A stretch of 7,038 nt of DNA from an uncultured Pseudomonadota bacterium (GTDB lineage Bacteria > Pseudomonadota > Gammaproteobacteria > Burkholderiales > SG8-39). The notes beneath the pieces were generated by a model. That model saw nothing but the letters and a program-made list of their open reading frames with translations. It was not told where the DNA came from and did not search any database. This document shows positions 1 to 6,473 of this stretch, in pieces. A program made the translations under genes and the position numbers. The stretch lies in contig CAIPGJ010000347.1 in assembly GCA_903864555.1 (NCBI GenBank), positions 1 to 7,038 on the forward strand, read 5' to 3'. Position 1 is the first letter of the stretch. Every line of letters starts with the position of its first letter.

Positions 1-652
1 CAGTAATCCAGGGGATGCCATTGCGGATCTCGGTCCATTCCCAGGCTGCTGTGCCTGTCTTCGGCATCGTTTTATTCAGGCTGATCTGAATATCGTCCGC
101 CGCCGTTCGTGGGACGCAGATCAGCGATCGTTTTCCTGGCAACGAAACGACCGTGACATCGTCGTCGCTGCGCTGCCTCCACGGGTCATGTGAAGCCAGG
201 TGGGTGAGGCTGGCCGGCAAGGAGCCTGCAATGCCTATCAGGACCCAATCCTCCGCCAAGCGAATATGAACCTTGGCCCGCATTACAAACATACCCAGCC
301 GTTTCTGGATTGCAGGTGCCTGGGAGCGTGAGAGCATCATGCGCCAGACTCCGGACTGCTCCCAAAGTACGAAGGTGGCCAGGATACGGCCCTTGGCAGT
401 GCAGTACGCACCCAGAGAACTTCGGTCCGAATGGCGCAAAGCGTCCACGTCACAACTCAACTGCCCCTGCAGGAATGCTGCAGCGTCGTCACCGGAAAAC
501 TCCAGAAGAGCGAACTGACTCAGTTGGGTGAAGAAGAGCCCCCTGGCCGCAGCCTGTAATTCGCTGTTGATGTCGCCAAGGTCGCGTGGGGCATCCAGCG
601 GTCCAGGTAGGACCGTAGGGGATTCGCTGGCTGGGTGTTGGGTTGGCTGCAT
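1..652 (-). CDS. ygfZ: YgfZ/GcvT-like folate-binding protein (C-terminal part outside the window)
   Basis: YgfZ is a tetrahydrofolate-binding protein that helps build or repair Fe-S enzymes, including MiaB-type tRNA thiolation; this role is family knowledge. The frame is open from the ATG at 652-650 to the window edge: 217 codons without a stop. Recognisable family blocks in order are FLQGQLSCDV (about residues 60-69), GAYCTAKGRIL (81-91), the basic segment ending LGMFVMRAKV (119-128), and EIRNGIPWIT at the edge (about 208-217), which in the family precedes the QMxNL and KGCYxGQE blocks. That last signature with its key cysteine lies outside the window, so function cannot be fully checked. 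An in-frame TAA upstream limits the start to this ATG or a TTG at 661; the Shine-Dalgarno is weak (GAAG). It is divergent to mltG, a common arrangement in betaproteobacteria. The family call is sure; the exact start is fairly sure. Confidence 0.93.
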   Translation of the reverse strand, partial: MQPTQHPASESPTVLPGPLDAPRDLGDINSELQAAARGLFFTQLSQFALLEFSGDDAAAFLQGQLSCDVDALRHSDRSSLGAYCTAKGRILATFVLWEQSGVWRMMLSRSQAPAIQKRLGMFVMRAKVHIRLAEDWVLIGIAGSLPASLTHLASHDPWRQRSDDDVTVVSLPGKRSLICVPRTAADDIQISLNKTMPKTGTAAWEWTEIRNGIPWIT

Positions 653-690
653 AGACTTCAACGAGACGGGAGTGTGGTTGGTGCTCCGTT

Positions 691-696
691 ATTATA
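691..696 (-). promoter_or_regulatory. Candidate -10 element for ygfZ
   Basis: Read on the minus strand these bases are TATAAT, a perfect sigma70 -10 hexamer, in the short spacer between divergent ygfZ and mltG. Transcription would begin near 684 and give a leader of about 30 bases before the ygfZ ATG. No good -35 hexamer is visible 16-18 bases further upstream (about 713-720, GC-rich), so it may need an activator or may be chance. No clear promoter for mltG could be found on the plus strand of the same spacer (653-802). Confidence 0.4.
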
Positions 697-802
697 TCGA
701 CCTGCAGACACCACCCAGACCGGTCGCCCGAGTGTATCCATTTCCGCTTTTGCCTGAATTGCTGAACAGCATCCGCCCCAATGCTGAGTGTGGAAATATC
801 TG

Positions 803-1798
803 ATGTTCCAGGTGTTCTTCAGACTGTTGCTGGCCTGTGGACTTGCCGCGGCCTTACTGGGTAGTTGGACGGTGTGGTTCGCGATGTCTCCCTTGAGATT
901 GGGGGAGGCGGGCATTGAGTTTTCCATCAAGCAGGGAAGTTCCCTGAGAGGGGCGACGCGCCAGATCGTCGATGCAGGCATTCCCATGTCTGCATGGCAG
1001 TTCAATCTGCTTGCCCGTGTCAGTGGTGCGGGTACTTCCATCAAGGCCGGTACCTATCTGGCCGAGGATGGCATTGCCCCCTGGGAGTTGCTCGGGAAGA
1101 TCAGTCGGGGCGAGTACAGCATGGCCGAGGTCGTTTTCATCGAAGGCTGGACGTTTGCGCAGATGCGCTCAGCTTTGCGTGCCCATCCCGGGATTACCAA
1201 TGAAACAGGCAGCATGACGGAGGCTCAGATTGTGTCCCGGCTGGAATTGCCGGGGGGGCACCCGGAGGGCTGGTTTTTTCCTGACACCTATCTGTTTCCC
1301 AAGGGGGCAAGTGATGTCGCCATCCTTGAACTTGCCCATTCGGCGATGCGCAAGCAGCTAGAATTGCTTTGGCAGGGCCGCGAGCAGGGCTTGCCTTTAC
1401 GTTCTCAGTACGAGGCATTGATTCTGGCATCCATTGTCGAGAAGGAAACCGGACGGCGTGAGGACCGGGGGCATGTTGCTGCGGTATTTCATAATCGATT
1501 GCGGATTGGCATGCGGCTGCAGACCGATCCTACGGTGATCTATGGCCTGGGCAGTCGTTTTGATGGCAATCTGCGGCGGCGTGATCTCGAAACCGACGGA
1601 CCTTTCAATACTTACCTGCGTGGTGGATTGCCGCCCCGCCCCATTGCCATGCCGGGACGAGAGGCGATCCGGGCGGTGATGCATCCAGCGCAGACCAATG
1701 CCTTGTATTTTGTCGCTCGAGGTGATGGCAGTAGCGAGTTTTCAAAAACACTGGACGAACATAACCGTGCCGTGCGCAAGTTCCAGCTAAAACGATAA
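803..1798 (+). CDS. mltG: Endolytic murein transglycosylase MltG (YceG family)
   Basis: MltG is an inner-membrane lytic transglycosylase that cuts nascent glycan strands and is thought to set their length. The protein opens with one hydrophobic membrane anchor (roughly [16 protein letters not shown] and following residues), then a LysM-like region, then the YceG catalytic domain. The family signature is clear: [13 protein letters not shown] carries the catalytic glutamate (E213 from this start), followed by [30 protein letters not shown] and a C-terminal [11 protein letters not shown] block. Length is 331 residues, close to E. coli MltG (340). A GTG at 788 would add five residues (MWKYL), but the ATG at 803 has a GGAA Shine-Dalgarno at 792-795 seven bases away and GTG-788 has none, so 803 is preferred. 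It is the first gene of the mltG-tmk-holB-tatD operon, also found in E. coli. Family call very sure. Confidence 0.95.
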   Translation: MFQVFFRLLLACGLAAALLGSWTVWFAMSPLRLGEAGIEFSIKQGSSLRGATRQIVDAGIPMSAWQFNLLARVSGAGTSIKAGTYLAEDGIAPWELLGKISRGEYSMAEVVFIEGWTFAQMRSALRAHPGITNETGSMTEAQIVSRLELPGGHPEGWFFPDTYLFPKGASDVAILELAHSAMRKQLELLWQGREQGLPLRSQYEALILASIVEKETGRREDRGHVAAVFHNRLRIGMRLQTDPTVIYGLGSRFDGNLRRRDLETDGPFNTYLRGGLPPRPIAMPGREAIRAVMHPAQTNALYFVARGDGSSEFSKTLDEHNRAVRKFQLKR

Positions 1799-1801
1799 GG
1801 A
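1797..1801 (+). promoter_or_regulatory. Shine-Dalgarno that decides the tmk start
   Basis: AAGGA starts inside the mltG stop codon (TAA 1796-1798). It lies five bases before the ATG at 1807 but directly abuts and overlaps the ATG at 1801. The spacing favours 1807 as the tmk start. Confidence 0.6.
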
Positions 1802-1806
1802 TGGCA

Positions 1807-2421
1807 ATGCAGCAGGGGAAATTCATTACCCTCGAAGGGGTCGACGGTGCTGGCAAGAGCACCCATGTGGAGTGGCTTGCCGGAAAGCTTGCCAGTCGGG
1901 GGGTAACGATTACGGTCACGCGCGAGCCTGGCGGGACCCCGTTGGGCGAGAAACTGAGGGAACTGGTGCTGGCCGACCCCATGCACATCGACACCGAAGC
2001 GCTACTCATGTTTGCGGCGCGCCGGGAGCATCTCGCGCGAGTCATCATGCCTGCCCTCAACCGGGGTGACTGGGTACTTTCGGATCGTTTCACGGATGCC
2101 ACATTCGCTTATCAGGGGGCAGGTAGAGGCATGCCACTGGATCGGATTGCCGCATTGGAGCGTTGGGTTCATCCGGGACTCCAGCCGGATCTGACTCTGG
2201 TATTTCATGTTTCAGTGGACGTCGCCGAAGCACGTCGTGGGCGCCGGTCGGATGGCGCCAAGGACAAATTCGAGCAGCTGGATCGGGATTTTTTCAATCG
2301 CGTCAGCTCTTTCTATTTGGAACGGGCACGAGCAAATCCGCAGCGCATGCGTGTCATTGATGCCAGCCGCAGCATTCCAGATATTCAGAAAGAACTTGAA
2401 GAAATTATTTTATCAATATGA
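1807..2421 (+). CDS. tmk: Thymidylate (dTMP) kinase
   Basis: Tmk phosphorylates dTMP to dTDP with ATP in the cytoplasm, the last step specific to dTTP supply. In the 204-residue protein I see the Walker A P-loop GVDGAGKST (residues 11-19), the substrate-binding block [11 protein letters not shown] (38-48), the DRF motif (93-95) leading into AYQGAGRG (101-108), and an arginine-rich LID ([14 protein letters not shown], about 143-156). Basic residues lie in the LID rather than in the P-loop, as in the E. coli-type enzyme. Length is typical (E. coli 213). An ATG at 1801 would add two residues (MA) but lacks a properly spaced ribosome site. The stop TGA (2419-2421) lies within the first copy of a 10-base tandem repeat at the holB junction. 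Eight bases separate it from mltG and six from holB, so it is almost certainly co-transcribed. Confidence 0.95.
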   Translation: MQQGKFITLEGVDGAGKSTHVEWLAGKLASRGVTITVTREPGGTPLGEKLRELVLADPMHIDTEALLMFAARREHLARVIMPALNRGDWVLSDRFTDATFAYQGAGRGMPLDRIAALERWVHPGLQPDLTLVFHVSVDVAEARRGRRSDGAKDKFEQLDRDFFNRVSSFYLERARANPQRMRVIDASRSIPDIQKELEEIILSI

Positions 2422-2437
2422 TAAATAATGATAAATA
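2418..2437 (+). repeat. Perfect 10-base tandem duplication at the tmk-holB junction
   Basis: ATGATAAATA occurs twice in direct succession (2418-2427 and 2428-2437). The first copy has an ATG overlapping the tmk TGA (ATGA), but its frame ends after six codons at a TAG (2436-2438). The second copy supplies the ATG that opens holB. Because the unit is 10 bases, not a multiple of three, the two ATGs lie in different frames. Confidence 0.9.
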
Positions 2438-3417
2438 GTTGGAGCGTCTCGGCTTGGCAGGGTCTTATGGATTGGCGGTCCAGATTACCCCACGCCTTGC
2501 TGGTGACCGGACGGCCGGGGCTCGGCAAGGGCATGCTGGCAAAGGTCTTTGCCCAATCACTTCTGTGTCAGGCGCCGTTGGAAAGTGGATTGCCCTGCCA
2601 GACCTGCGCATCCTGTGGCTGGTTCGCTCAAGGAAATCACCCGGATTTCCGGCTCGTCCAGCCGGACAGCCTGGCGCCCGAGTCCGAAGAAGAAACGCGC
2701 AAGGAGAAAAAGAAGAGCAACCAGATCAGGATAGAGCAGATACGCGATCTGGAAGGCTTTCTGGCTGTCGGCACTCACAGGGGAGGGTTGCGCATCATCC
2801 TGCTCAATCCGGCCGAAGCCATGAACATCGTCACTCAGAACGCATTGCTCAAAAGCCTTGAGGAGCCTCCGCCCGCCACGCTGTTTCTGCTGGTGAGCAG
2901 CCATACCCAGAAGCTTCTGCCGACCGTTCGCAGCCGCTGTCAGACCGCACTGGTTCCGCTGCCCGAGCGGACCGCCGCCATGCAATGGCTCAAGGAGCAG
3001 GGCGTGGAGCACCCGGAGTCAGCCTTGGCGGGCGCAGCCGGCGCGCCGTTGGCGGCCCTGGAGGCTGTCGCCCTGGAAGGTGCCCTGAAGGTTTTCCTGC
3101 AGAAGCTCCAGGAGCCCGGATTCGATCCGCTTGATTTAGCCCAGGCTTGCAGCAACCTGGAGCCGGTTGTGGTTGTCGGATGGTTGCAGCGCTGGGTCTA
3201 CGACCTGCTGCAACTCAAAGTGGCGGGGGTTACCAGATATTTTCCGAACTTTGCGGGTGGATTGCAGGCTGCAGCCGGGCAAACGAGTGCCGGAAAATTA
3301 CTGGAATTGCAACGCAAACTCATCCAGGCGCGCGGTTTGGCGCAGCACCCACTCAATCCCAGGCTTTACTTTGAAAGCCTGTTCATGGATTACCGTAACA
3401 TACTGATCAGAAAGTAG
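2428..3417 (+). CDS. holB: DNA polymerase III subunit delta' (clamp loader)
   Basis: HolB is the delta-prime subunit of the clamp-loader complex, which opens the beta clamp and places it on primed DNA. Visible parts of the 329-residue protein (E. coli 334) are a Walker A-like GRPGLGKG (28-35) in which the usual Ser/Thr after GK is Gly; a four-cysteine zinc module (C47, C57, C60, C63) followed by NHPDF; a charged stretch (about 82-98, rich in Glu then Lys); RIEQIRDL; the NALLKSLEEPPP block (138-149); and SRC (169-171), the clamp-loader motif that reaches neighbouring subunits. The imperfect P-loop fits a subunit not expected to hydrolyse ATP. No Shine-Dalgarno is evident before the ATG, so translation probably depends on ribosomes finishing tmk six bases upstream. 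tatD follows after four bases; the pilZ gene often found between holB and tatD in betaproteobacteria is absent. Confidence 0.93.
   Translation: MINSWSVSAWQGLMDWRSRLPHALLVTGRPGLGKGMLAKVFAQSLLCQAPLESGLPCQTCASCGWFAQGNHPDFRLVQPDSLAPESEEETRKEKKKSNQIRIEQIRDLEGFLAVGTHRGGLRIILLNPAEAMNIVTQNALLKSLEEPPPATLFLLVSSHTQKLLPTVRSRCQTALVPLPERTAAMQWLKEQGVEHPESALAGAAGAPLAALEAVALEGALKVFLQKLQEPGFDPLDLAQACSNLEPVVVVGWLQRWVYDLLQLKVAGVTRYFPNFAGGLQAAAGQTSAGKLLELQRKLIQARGLAQHPLNPRLYFESLFMDYRNILIRK
2780..2787 (+). other. KOPS-like octamer (FtsK-orienting) pointing toward the dif-like site
   Basis: GGGGAGGG inside holB matches the E. coli KOPS consensus GGGNAGGG, which directs FtsK translocation 5' to 3' toward dif. It is on the plus strand left of the dif-like site, the expected orientation. 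One octamer alone could be chance, and whether this organism's FtsK reads the same motif is not known. Confidence 0.35.
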
Positions 3418-3421
3418 TTGT

Positions 3422-4204
3422 ATGCTGATTGATTCCCACTGCCACCTTGATTTCCCCGATCTCGTTGGCAATATTGACGCGATCCAGGGGCGAATGGCAG
3501 AGCTGGGAGTTCGCTATGCCATGTGCATCAGCGTCAACCTGTCTGGTTTTCCGCAGGTTCTGGCTCTCGCTGAAACCCACGAGAACCTCTATGCGACTGT
3601 CGGGATTCACCCGGACCAGAAGCCTGAGGAACCCGGAGCATCGACTACCGTGGATGAACTGTGCCGCCTTGCTGATCATCCGCGTATTTTGGCGATCGGC
3701 GAAACCGGTCTGGATTATCACTGGCACAAGGACGCTCCGGAATGGCAGCGTGAGCGTTTCAGACTCCATATTCGTGCCGCACGTGAAGTCGGGAAACCGC
3801 TGGTCATCCATACCCGCGAAGCTTCAGCGGATACCCTGAAAATCATGCGGGAAGAGGGGGCTGGTGCTGCTGGTGGTGTGATGCACTGCTTTACCGAATC
3901 AGCAGAAGTTGCTGCTGCGGCCATGGACCTTGGTTTCTATATTTCCTTTTCCGGCATCATTACGTTCAAGAATGCCGTGGCCTTGCGGGACGTTGTGAAG
4001 GAGGTGCCTTTGGAGCGAACCCTTGTGGAGACGGATTCCCCCTTTCTGGCTCCGGCGCCGCATCGCGGAAAGACCAATGAGCCTGGTTTTACCCGGTTTG
4101 TGGCAGAGGAAGTGGCGCGTGTGAAGGGGGTATCCCTGGAAGCCGTGGCGCAGGCCACCAGCCGCAATTTTCAGGAGCTGTTCAAGGTAAGACTGGATGG
4201 TTAA
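3422..4204 (+). CDS. tatD: TatD-family metal-dependent hydrolase (DNase)
   Basis: This is an amidohydrolase-fold TatD/YcfH enzyme. Family members are metal-dependent 3'-5' exonucleases, and this position in the mltG-tmk-holB operon is that of E. coli ycfH. All metal-ligand motifs are present in the 260 residues: SHCHLD (H6, H8), GETGLDY (E94), VIHTR (H130), MHCF (H155) and ETDSPFLAP (D205). The C-terminal NEPGF and TSRNFQELF blocks are also typical. Length matches the family (about 255-265). The start ATG lies four bases after the holB stop with only a weak AGAAAG ribosome site, consistent with translational coupling. Its last codons overlap the start of the ankyrin gene. The substrate in vivo is not shown by the sequence. 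Confidence 0.94.
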   Translation: MLIDSHCHLDFPDLVGNIDAIQGRMAELGVRYAMCISVNLSGFPQVLALAETHENLYATVGIHPDQKPEEPGASTTVDELCRLADHPRILAIGETGLDYHWHKDAPEWQRERFRLHIRAAREVGKPLVIHTREASADTLKIMREEGAGAAGGVMHCFTESAEVAAAAMDLGFYISFSGIITFKNAVALRDVVKEVPLERTLVETDSPFLAPAPHRGKTNEPGFTRFVAEEVARVKGVSLEAVAQATSRNFQELFKVRLDG

Positions 4205-4850
4205 GGCATTGTTATTAATGGCGAAGGTGGTGTTATTGTCGCTTTTGTTGTTGGGGGCGCCGATTGCCGCATCACTGGATTTGGTGGACGAGCTATTGAA
4301 ATCGGTTCAGTTCAATGACGTATCAGCCGTGCGGGCATTGGTCGGGCGTGGACTGAGTGTTGACACTGCTGACCAGGCTGGCAACACCTTGTTGATGCGG
4401 GCCAGTCGCGACGCTCAGTTAGATATGGTCCGGGTTTTGGTGGACCTTAAAGCCGATTTCAAACGGCGTAACGCGGCCGGTGATACGCCGCTCATGTTCG
4501 CAGCACTTGGTGGCAACCTGGATATCGTCCGGTTGCTGGTCAAAATGGGGGCGGCAATTGAACACGAAGGTTGGACCCCCATGCATTACTGTGCATGGGC
4601 TGGAAAGCTGGAGGTGTGCAAGTTTTTGATTGACCAGGGTGCTGATGTCGATGTTCAGGCCCCCAACGGAACGACTCCATTGATGATGGCGGTTCGTGGC
4701 GGCCATCTGGATACTGTCAAGTTGCTGGTTTGGGAGCTGGCCGACCTGACAATTCGTAATCAGGACGGATCAACCGCTCTAGGTTGGGCAAAAGCAGCAA
4801 AGCGTGGTGATATCAGTGAACATCTGACTCAGGCCGGTGCCAAGGAGTAG
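4197..4850 (+). CDS. Exported ankyrin-repeat protein
   Basis: The 217-residue protein starts with a Lys and a leucine-rich hydrophobic stretch ending APIAAS (about 1-26), a good Sec signal peptide with likely cleavage near residue 25. After that almost the whole chain is about six ankyrin units (roughly 28-58, 61-91, 94-122, 124-153, 156-186, 189-214), with clear GDTPLMFAALGGNLDIVRLLV and GTTPLMMAVRGGHLDTVKLLV blocks. The turn between units three and four is shortened (GAAIEHEGWTP). There is no catalytic domain, so the likely job is protein binding in the periplasm; partner and role are unknown. The ATG overlaps the tatD stop by eight bases (ATGGTTAA) and AAGG lies nine bases before it, so it belongs to the operon. 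It ends in adjacent TAG and TAA stops. An ankyrin gene after tatD is, from memory, common in Bordetella-like genomes. Confidence 0.88.
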   Translation: MVKALLLMAKVVLLSLLLLGAPIAASLDLVDELLKSVQFNDVSAVRALVGRGLSVDTADQAGNTLLMRASRDAQLDMVRVLVDLKADFKRRNAAGDTPLMFAALGGNLDIVRLLVKMGAAIEHEGWTPMHYCAWAGKLEVCKFLIDQGADVDVQAPNGTTPLMMAVRGGHLDTVKLLVWELADLTIRNQDGSTALGWAKAAKRGDISEHLTQAGAKE

Positions 4851-4888
4851 TAAGCCAATTTATCCGCCCCTCGTAGAGTACGCATACT

Positions 4889-4916
4889 TATTAACATAAT
4901 ACAAATTATGCGGCAT
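4889..4916 (-). other. dif: Candidate dif site (XerC/XerD recombination site)
   Basis: On the minus strand the 28 bases divide into an 11-base left arm ATGCCGCATAA, a 6-base centre TTTGTA and an 11-base right arm TTATGTTAATA. The E. coli dif arms are GGTGCGCATAA (XerC) and TTATGTTAAAT (XerD). The inner seven bases of the XerC arm and the inner nine of the XerD arm match exactly; overall identity is 20 of 28, with four of six in the centre. The arms give the partly palindromic look (CATAAT ACAA ATTATG on the plus strand). It lies in a gene-free spacer where flanking genes converge. The main alternative is a dif-related attachment scar left by a Xer-using element rather than the primary chromosomal site. 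The departures in the centre and outermost bases keep this short of certain. Confidence 0.72.
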
Positions 4917-4980
4917 TTATGATTGAGATGGAGGACGCCATTGACATCCTGTTCCAGCCATCCCAAGCCATCCTCTGGAG

Positions 4981-6000
4981 CTAATCCTCCAGCTTGATTG
5001 CCGCCTTCTTAACCACCGCATCCCAGCGATCAATCTCGGCCAACAGAATCCTCTTCAGTTCATCGGCTTGCCTGGGCGGCGCCGGGGTTGAGGCATCCGC
5101 CATCATCTTCTTGCGCAAGTCTGGATCATTGAGAACCTGTATGACCTCACGATTCAACGCCGAAATGAGAGCCGGTGGAGTCTTGGCCTGTGTGAACAGC
5201 GAATAGGTGTTCGACAGCTCGTAACCCGCCAGTCCGGATTCGGCCACCGTTGGTATATCGGGATAGTCGGCCAGTCTTTGCGGGGTGGTGACTGCAACCA
5301 GCTTGGCCTTGCCCGTGCGGACCAGCTGTAGTCCGGAAATGGATCCCAGCAGGATATCCAGGCGGCCTGCTGCCAGGTCCACGTTGGCAGGGCCGTTGCC
5401 CTTGTAGGGCACGTGCACCATGTCCACACCGGCGCTGTATTCGATCAATTCCATGCCCATGTGGACAACCGAGCCCACTCCTGAGGATCCGTAATTCAAA
5501 CGGCCGGGATTCGCTTTTCCATAGGCGATCAATTCCTTGAACGAATTGATCTTCGAACTGGCTGGAAGGAACATCATGTAGGGTTGTGAGCTCATCTGAG
5601 CGACAGGTGTCAGCGCCGTGCGGACGTCGGATTCGAATTTCTTGAACACCGTATTGATGGGCAGTGAGCCGCCAACGCTGAGCAAGGTGTATCCATCCGG
5701 CGTGGCCGACATGGCCGTATTGACCGCAATCACGCCATTGGCGCCACTGACGTTATCCACCACCACTGCAACCGGGAGCCGCTCGCCCAGTTTGGCTGAA
5801 ACAGCCCGGGTGATGATGTCCAATCCGCCGCCGGGGGCGACAGTGATCATCACGCGTATGGGTTTCGCCGGATAGCCAGGCGCAATCTGGCGCTTTTCCG
5901 GCGCAGGCGATTGGGTCTGTCCCGAAGCCATCACAGGAAACATGGCGCCTGTGATGACAAATGCGGCATACATCGGATTTGACGCAATTCTTGTTGGCAT
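4981..6000 (-). CDS. Bug/TctC-family periplasmic solute-binding protein
   Basis: This is the extracytoplasmic binding component of tripartite tricarboxylate transporter-type uptake, which binds small carboxylates or related solutes in the periplasm. The 339-residue protein begins with a signal peptide (hydrophobic YAAFVITGAMFPVMA, cleavage near residue 25-27). Family blocks follow: YPAKPIRVMITVAPGGGLD (43-61), VVDNVSGANGV (80-90), PDGYTLL (101-107), LNYGSSGVGSVVHMG (168-182), VPYKG (197-201), LAAGRLDI (209-216) and DYPDIPTVAESGLAGYE (245-261). The start at 6000-5998 is chosen for its GGAGG ribosome site; an ATG at 6060 would add 20 residues that mask the signal peptide. No tctA/tctB membrane genes are adjacent, so it is an orphan, as most Bug proteins are. 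The ligand cannot be read from the sequence. The stop lies in a 6-base inverted repeat (4975-4992) without a T-run. Confidence 0.93.
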   Translation of the reverse strand: MPTRIASNPMYAAFVITGAMFPVMASGQTQSPAPEKRQIAPGYPAKPIRVMITVAPGGGLDIITRAVSAKLGERLPVAVVVDNVSGANGVIAVNTAMSATPDGYTLLSVGGSLPINTVFKKFESDVRTALTPVAQMSSQPYMMFLPASSKINSFKELIAYGKANPGRLNYGSSGVGSVVHMGMELIEYSAGVDMVHVPYKGNGPANVDLAAGRLDILLGSISGLQLVRTGKAKLVAVTTPQRLADYPDIPTVAESGLAGYELSNTYSLFTQAKTPPALISALNREVIQVLNDPDLRKKMMADASTPAPPRQADELKRILLAEIDRWDAVVKKAAIKLED

Positions 6001-6006
6001 GACCGT

Positions 6007-6011
6007 CCTCC
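6007..6011 (-). promoter_or_regulatory. Shine-Dalgarno of the Bug-family gene
   Basis: On the minus strand the bases read GGAGG, six bases before the ATG at 6000-5998. This near-perfect site at good spacing fixes the start and excludes the longer frame from 6060. Confidence 0.8.
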
Positions 6012-6138
6012 ATTGATGATGGCTAACACAGCAACCAGACCGCATCGACACGATACGCATTGTTTTCCATGCTTGACGCGATGCCGCCAGCGGTTGCTAC
6101 GCCGGAATGATTGCATAACGCGCTTTGGTGTGCGACAT

Positions 6139-6146
6139 CCCTGCCC
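6139..6146 (-). other. KOPS-like octamer pointing toward the dif-like site
   Basis: The minus strand reads GGGCAGGG, an exact match to GGGNAGGG. It lies right of the dif-like site and points left toward it, the orientation expected for an FtsK-orienting sequence on that replichore. Confidence 0.35.
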
Positions 6147-6216
6147 CTTGCCAGCCACGCCACCTCGGACTGGTTTGCAAACACTGGCGCAAAGAGAATT
6201 TTTCCTGCAATCAGGT

Positions 6217-6246
6217 TTGACCAATGTGCCTGCGACCCCTTAAAAT
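6217..6246 (+). promoter_or_regulatory. Sigma70-type promoter of tRNA-Asn
   Basis: TTGACC (6217-6222) and TAAAAT (6241-6246) are each one base off the -35 and -10 consensus and are 18 bases apart. Transcription would start near 6253, giving a leader of about 54 bases before the tRNA. The GC-rich stretch right after the -10 (GGCGACC) resembles the discriminator of stringently controlled stable-RNA promoters; that regulation is inference. Confidence 0.65.
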
Positions 6247-6306
6247 GGCGACCTTCTCGCGGCACACGTCTGATGCCGCCCAGATGCGCGTGGTCAGAAA
6301 CACAAT

Positions 6307-6382
6307 TCCCCGATAGCTCAGCTGGTAGAGCGACGGACTGTTAATCCGCAGGTCCCAGGTTCGAGCCCTGGTCGGGGAGCCA
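6307..6382 (+). tRNA. tRNA-Asn (anticodon GTT)
   Basis: A complete 76-base cloverleaf with encoded CCA. The acceptor stem pairs TCCCCGA (6307-6313) with TCGGGGA (6372-6378), followed by G and CCA. The D stem pairs GCTC with GAGC. The anticodon loop is CTGTTAA with GTT at 6340-6342, decoding AAC and AAU. The T arm is CCAGG-TTCGAGC-CCTGG. The outermost anticodon-stem pair is A6333 opposite C6349, a non-canonical pair; the E. coli Asn tRNA has G-T there, so this is probably normal for the group. No copy of its 3' end occurs elsewhere in the window, so there is no sign that it served as an integration site here. No U-run terminator is evident downstream. Confidence 0.97.
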
Positions 6383-6406
6383 GCTACATCCAGCGCAAGT
6401 CTTCGT

Positions 6407-6473
6407 GGTCACAATGTGATCATTTTCCGGTGCCACCCGTTACCTTTAGTGGGTCGGATTGGCCATTGTGATC
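6407..6473. repeat. 10-base inverted repeat between convergent tRNA-Asn and ldt
   Basis: GGTCACAATG (6407-6416) can pair with CATTGTGATC (6464-6473), ten pairs with one G-T wobble, enclosing a 47-base loop that could form a small CCAC/GTGG stem. Neither side is followed by a T-run, so it is not a classical intrinsic terminator, though its place between two converging transcripts would suit a bidirectional stop. The right arm runs into the stop codon of the L,D-transpeptidase frame. Confidence 0.4.

Larger units (their letters stand above)
6001..6306. other. Spacer between the divergent Bug gene and tRNA-Asn
   Basis: No credible gene is seen in these 306 bases; the short open frames crossing it have no family resemblance. 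It holds the Bug ribosome site at the left end, a KOPS-like octamer at 6139-6146 and the tRNA-Asn promoter at 6217-6246. No convincing promoter for the Bug gene was found on the minus strand. By hand count the plus strand is richer in C than in G here (about 96 to 74). Confidence 0.6.

Noticed and set aside
273..803. Plus-strand open frames of 73-91 codons at the left end
   Set aside because: The minus strand here encodes ygfZ with clear motifs; the plus frames are its shadows and have no recognisable features.
781..805. ATG at 781 as the mltG start
   Set aside because: It is in a different frame from mltG and has no ribosome site.
658..1044. 128-codon minus-strand open frame over the start of mltG
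   Set aside because: It is antisense to the well-supported mltG frame and reads as low-information sequence without family motifs.
1605..2102. 165-codon minus-strand open frame over mltG and tmk
   Set aside because: Antisense shadow of two conserved genes; composition (Ser/Arg-rich) typical of such shadows.
4928..4938. ATGGAGGACG before the Bug gene end resembles the ribosome site region of the Bug start on the other strand (ATGGAGGACG at 6013-6004)
   Set aside because: A shared 10-mer with no further similarity on either side and no open frame after it at 4928.
4975..4992. Inverted repeat CTGGAG-CTAATC-CTCCAG over the Bug-gene stop as a terminator
   Set aside because: Stem of only six pairs, no T-run on either strand, and it overlaps coding sequence; probably chance.
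6075..6103. TTGACG in the Bug-tRNA spacer as a -35 element
   Set aside because: No acceptable -10 hexamer lies 16-18 bases downstream, and the promoter at 6217-6246 is far better placed for the tRNA.
6307..6382. tRNA-Asn as an integration site for a mobile element
   Set aside because: No direct repeat of the tRNA 3' end and no integrase or phage gene in the window.
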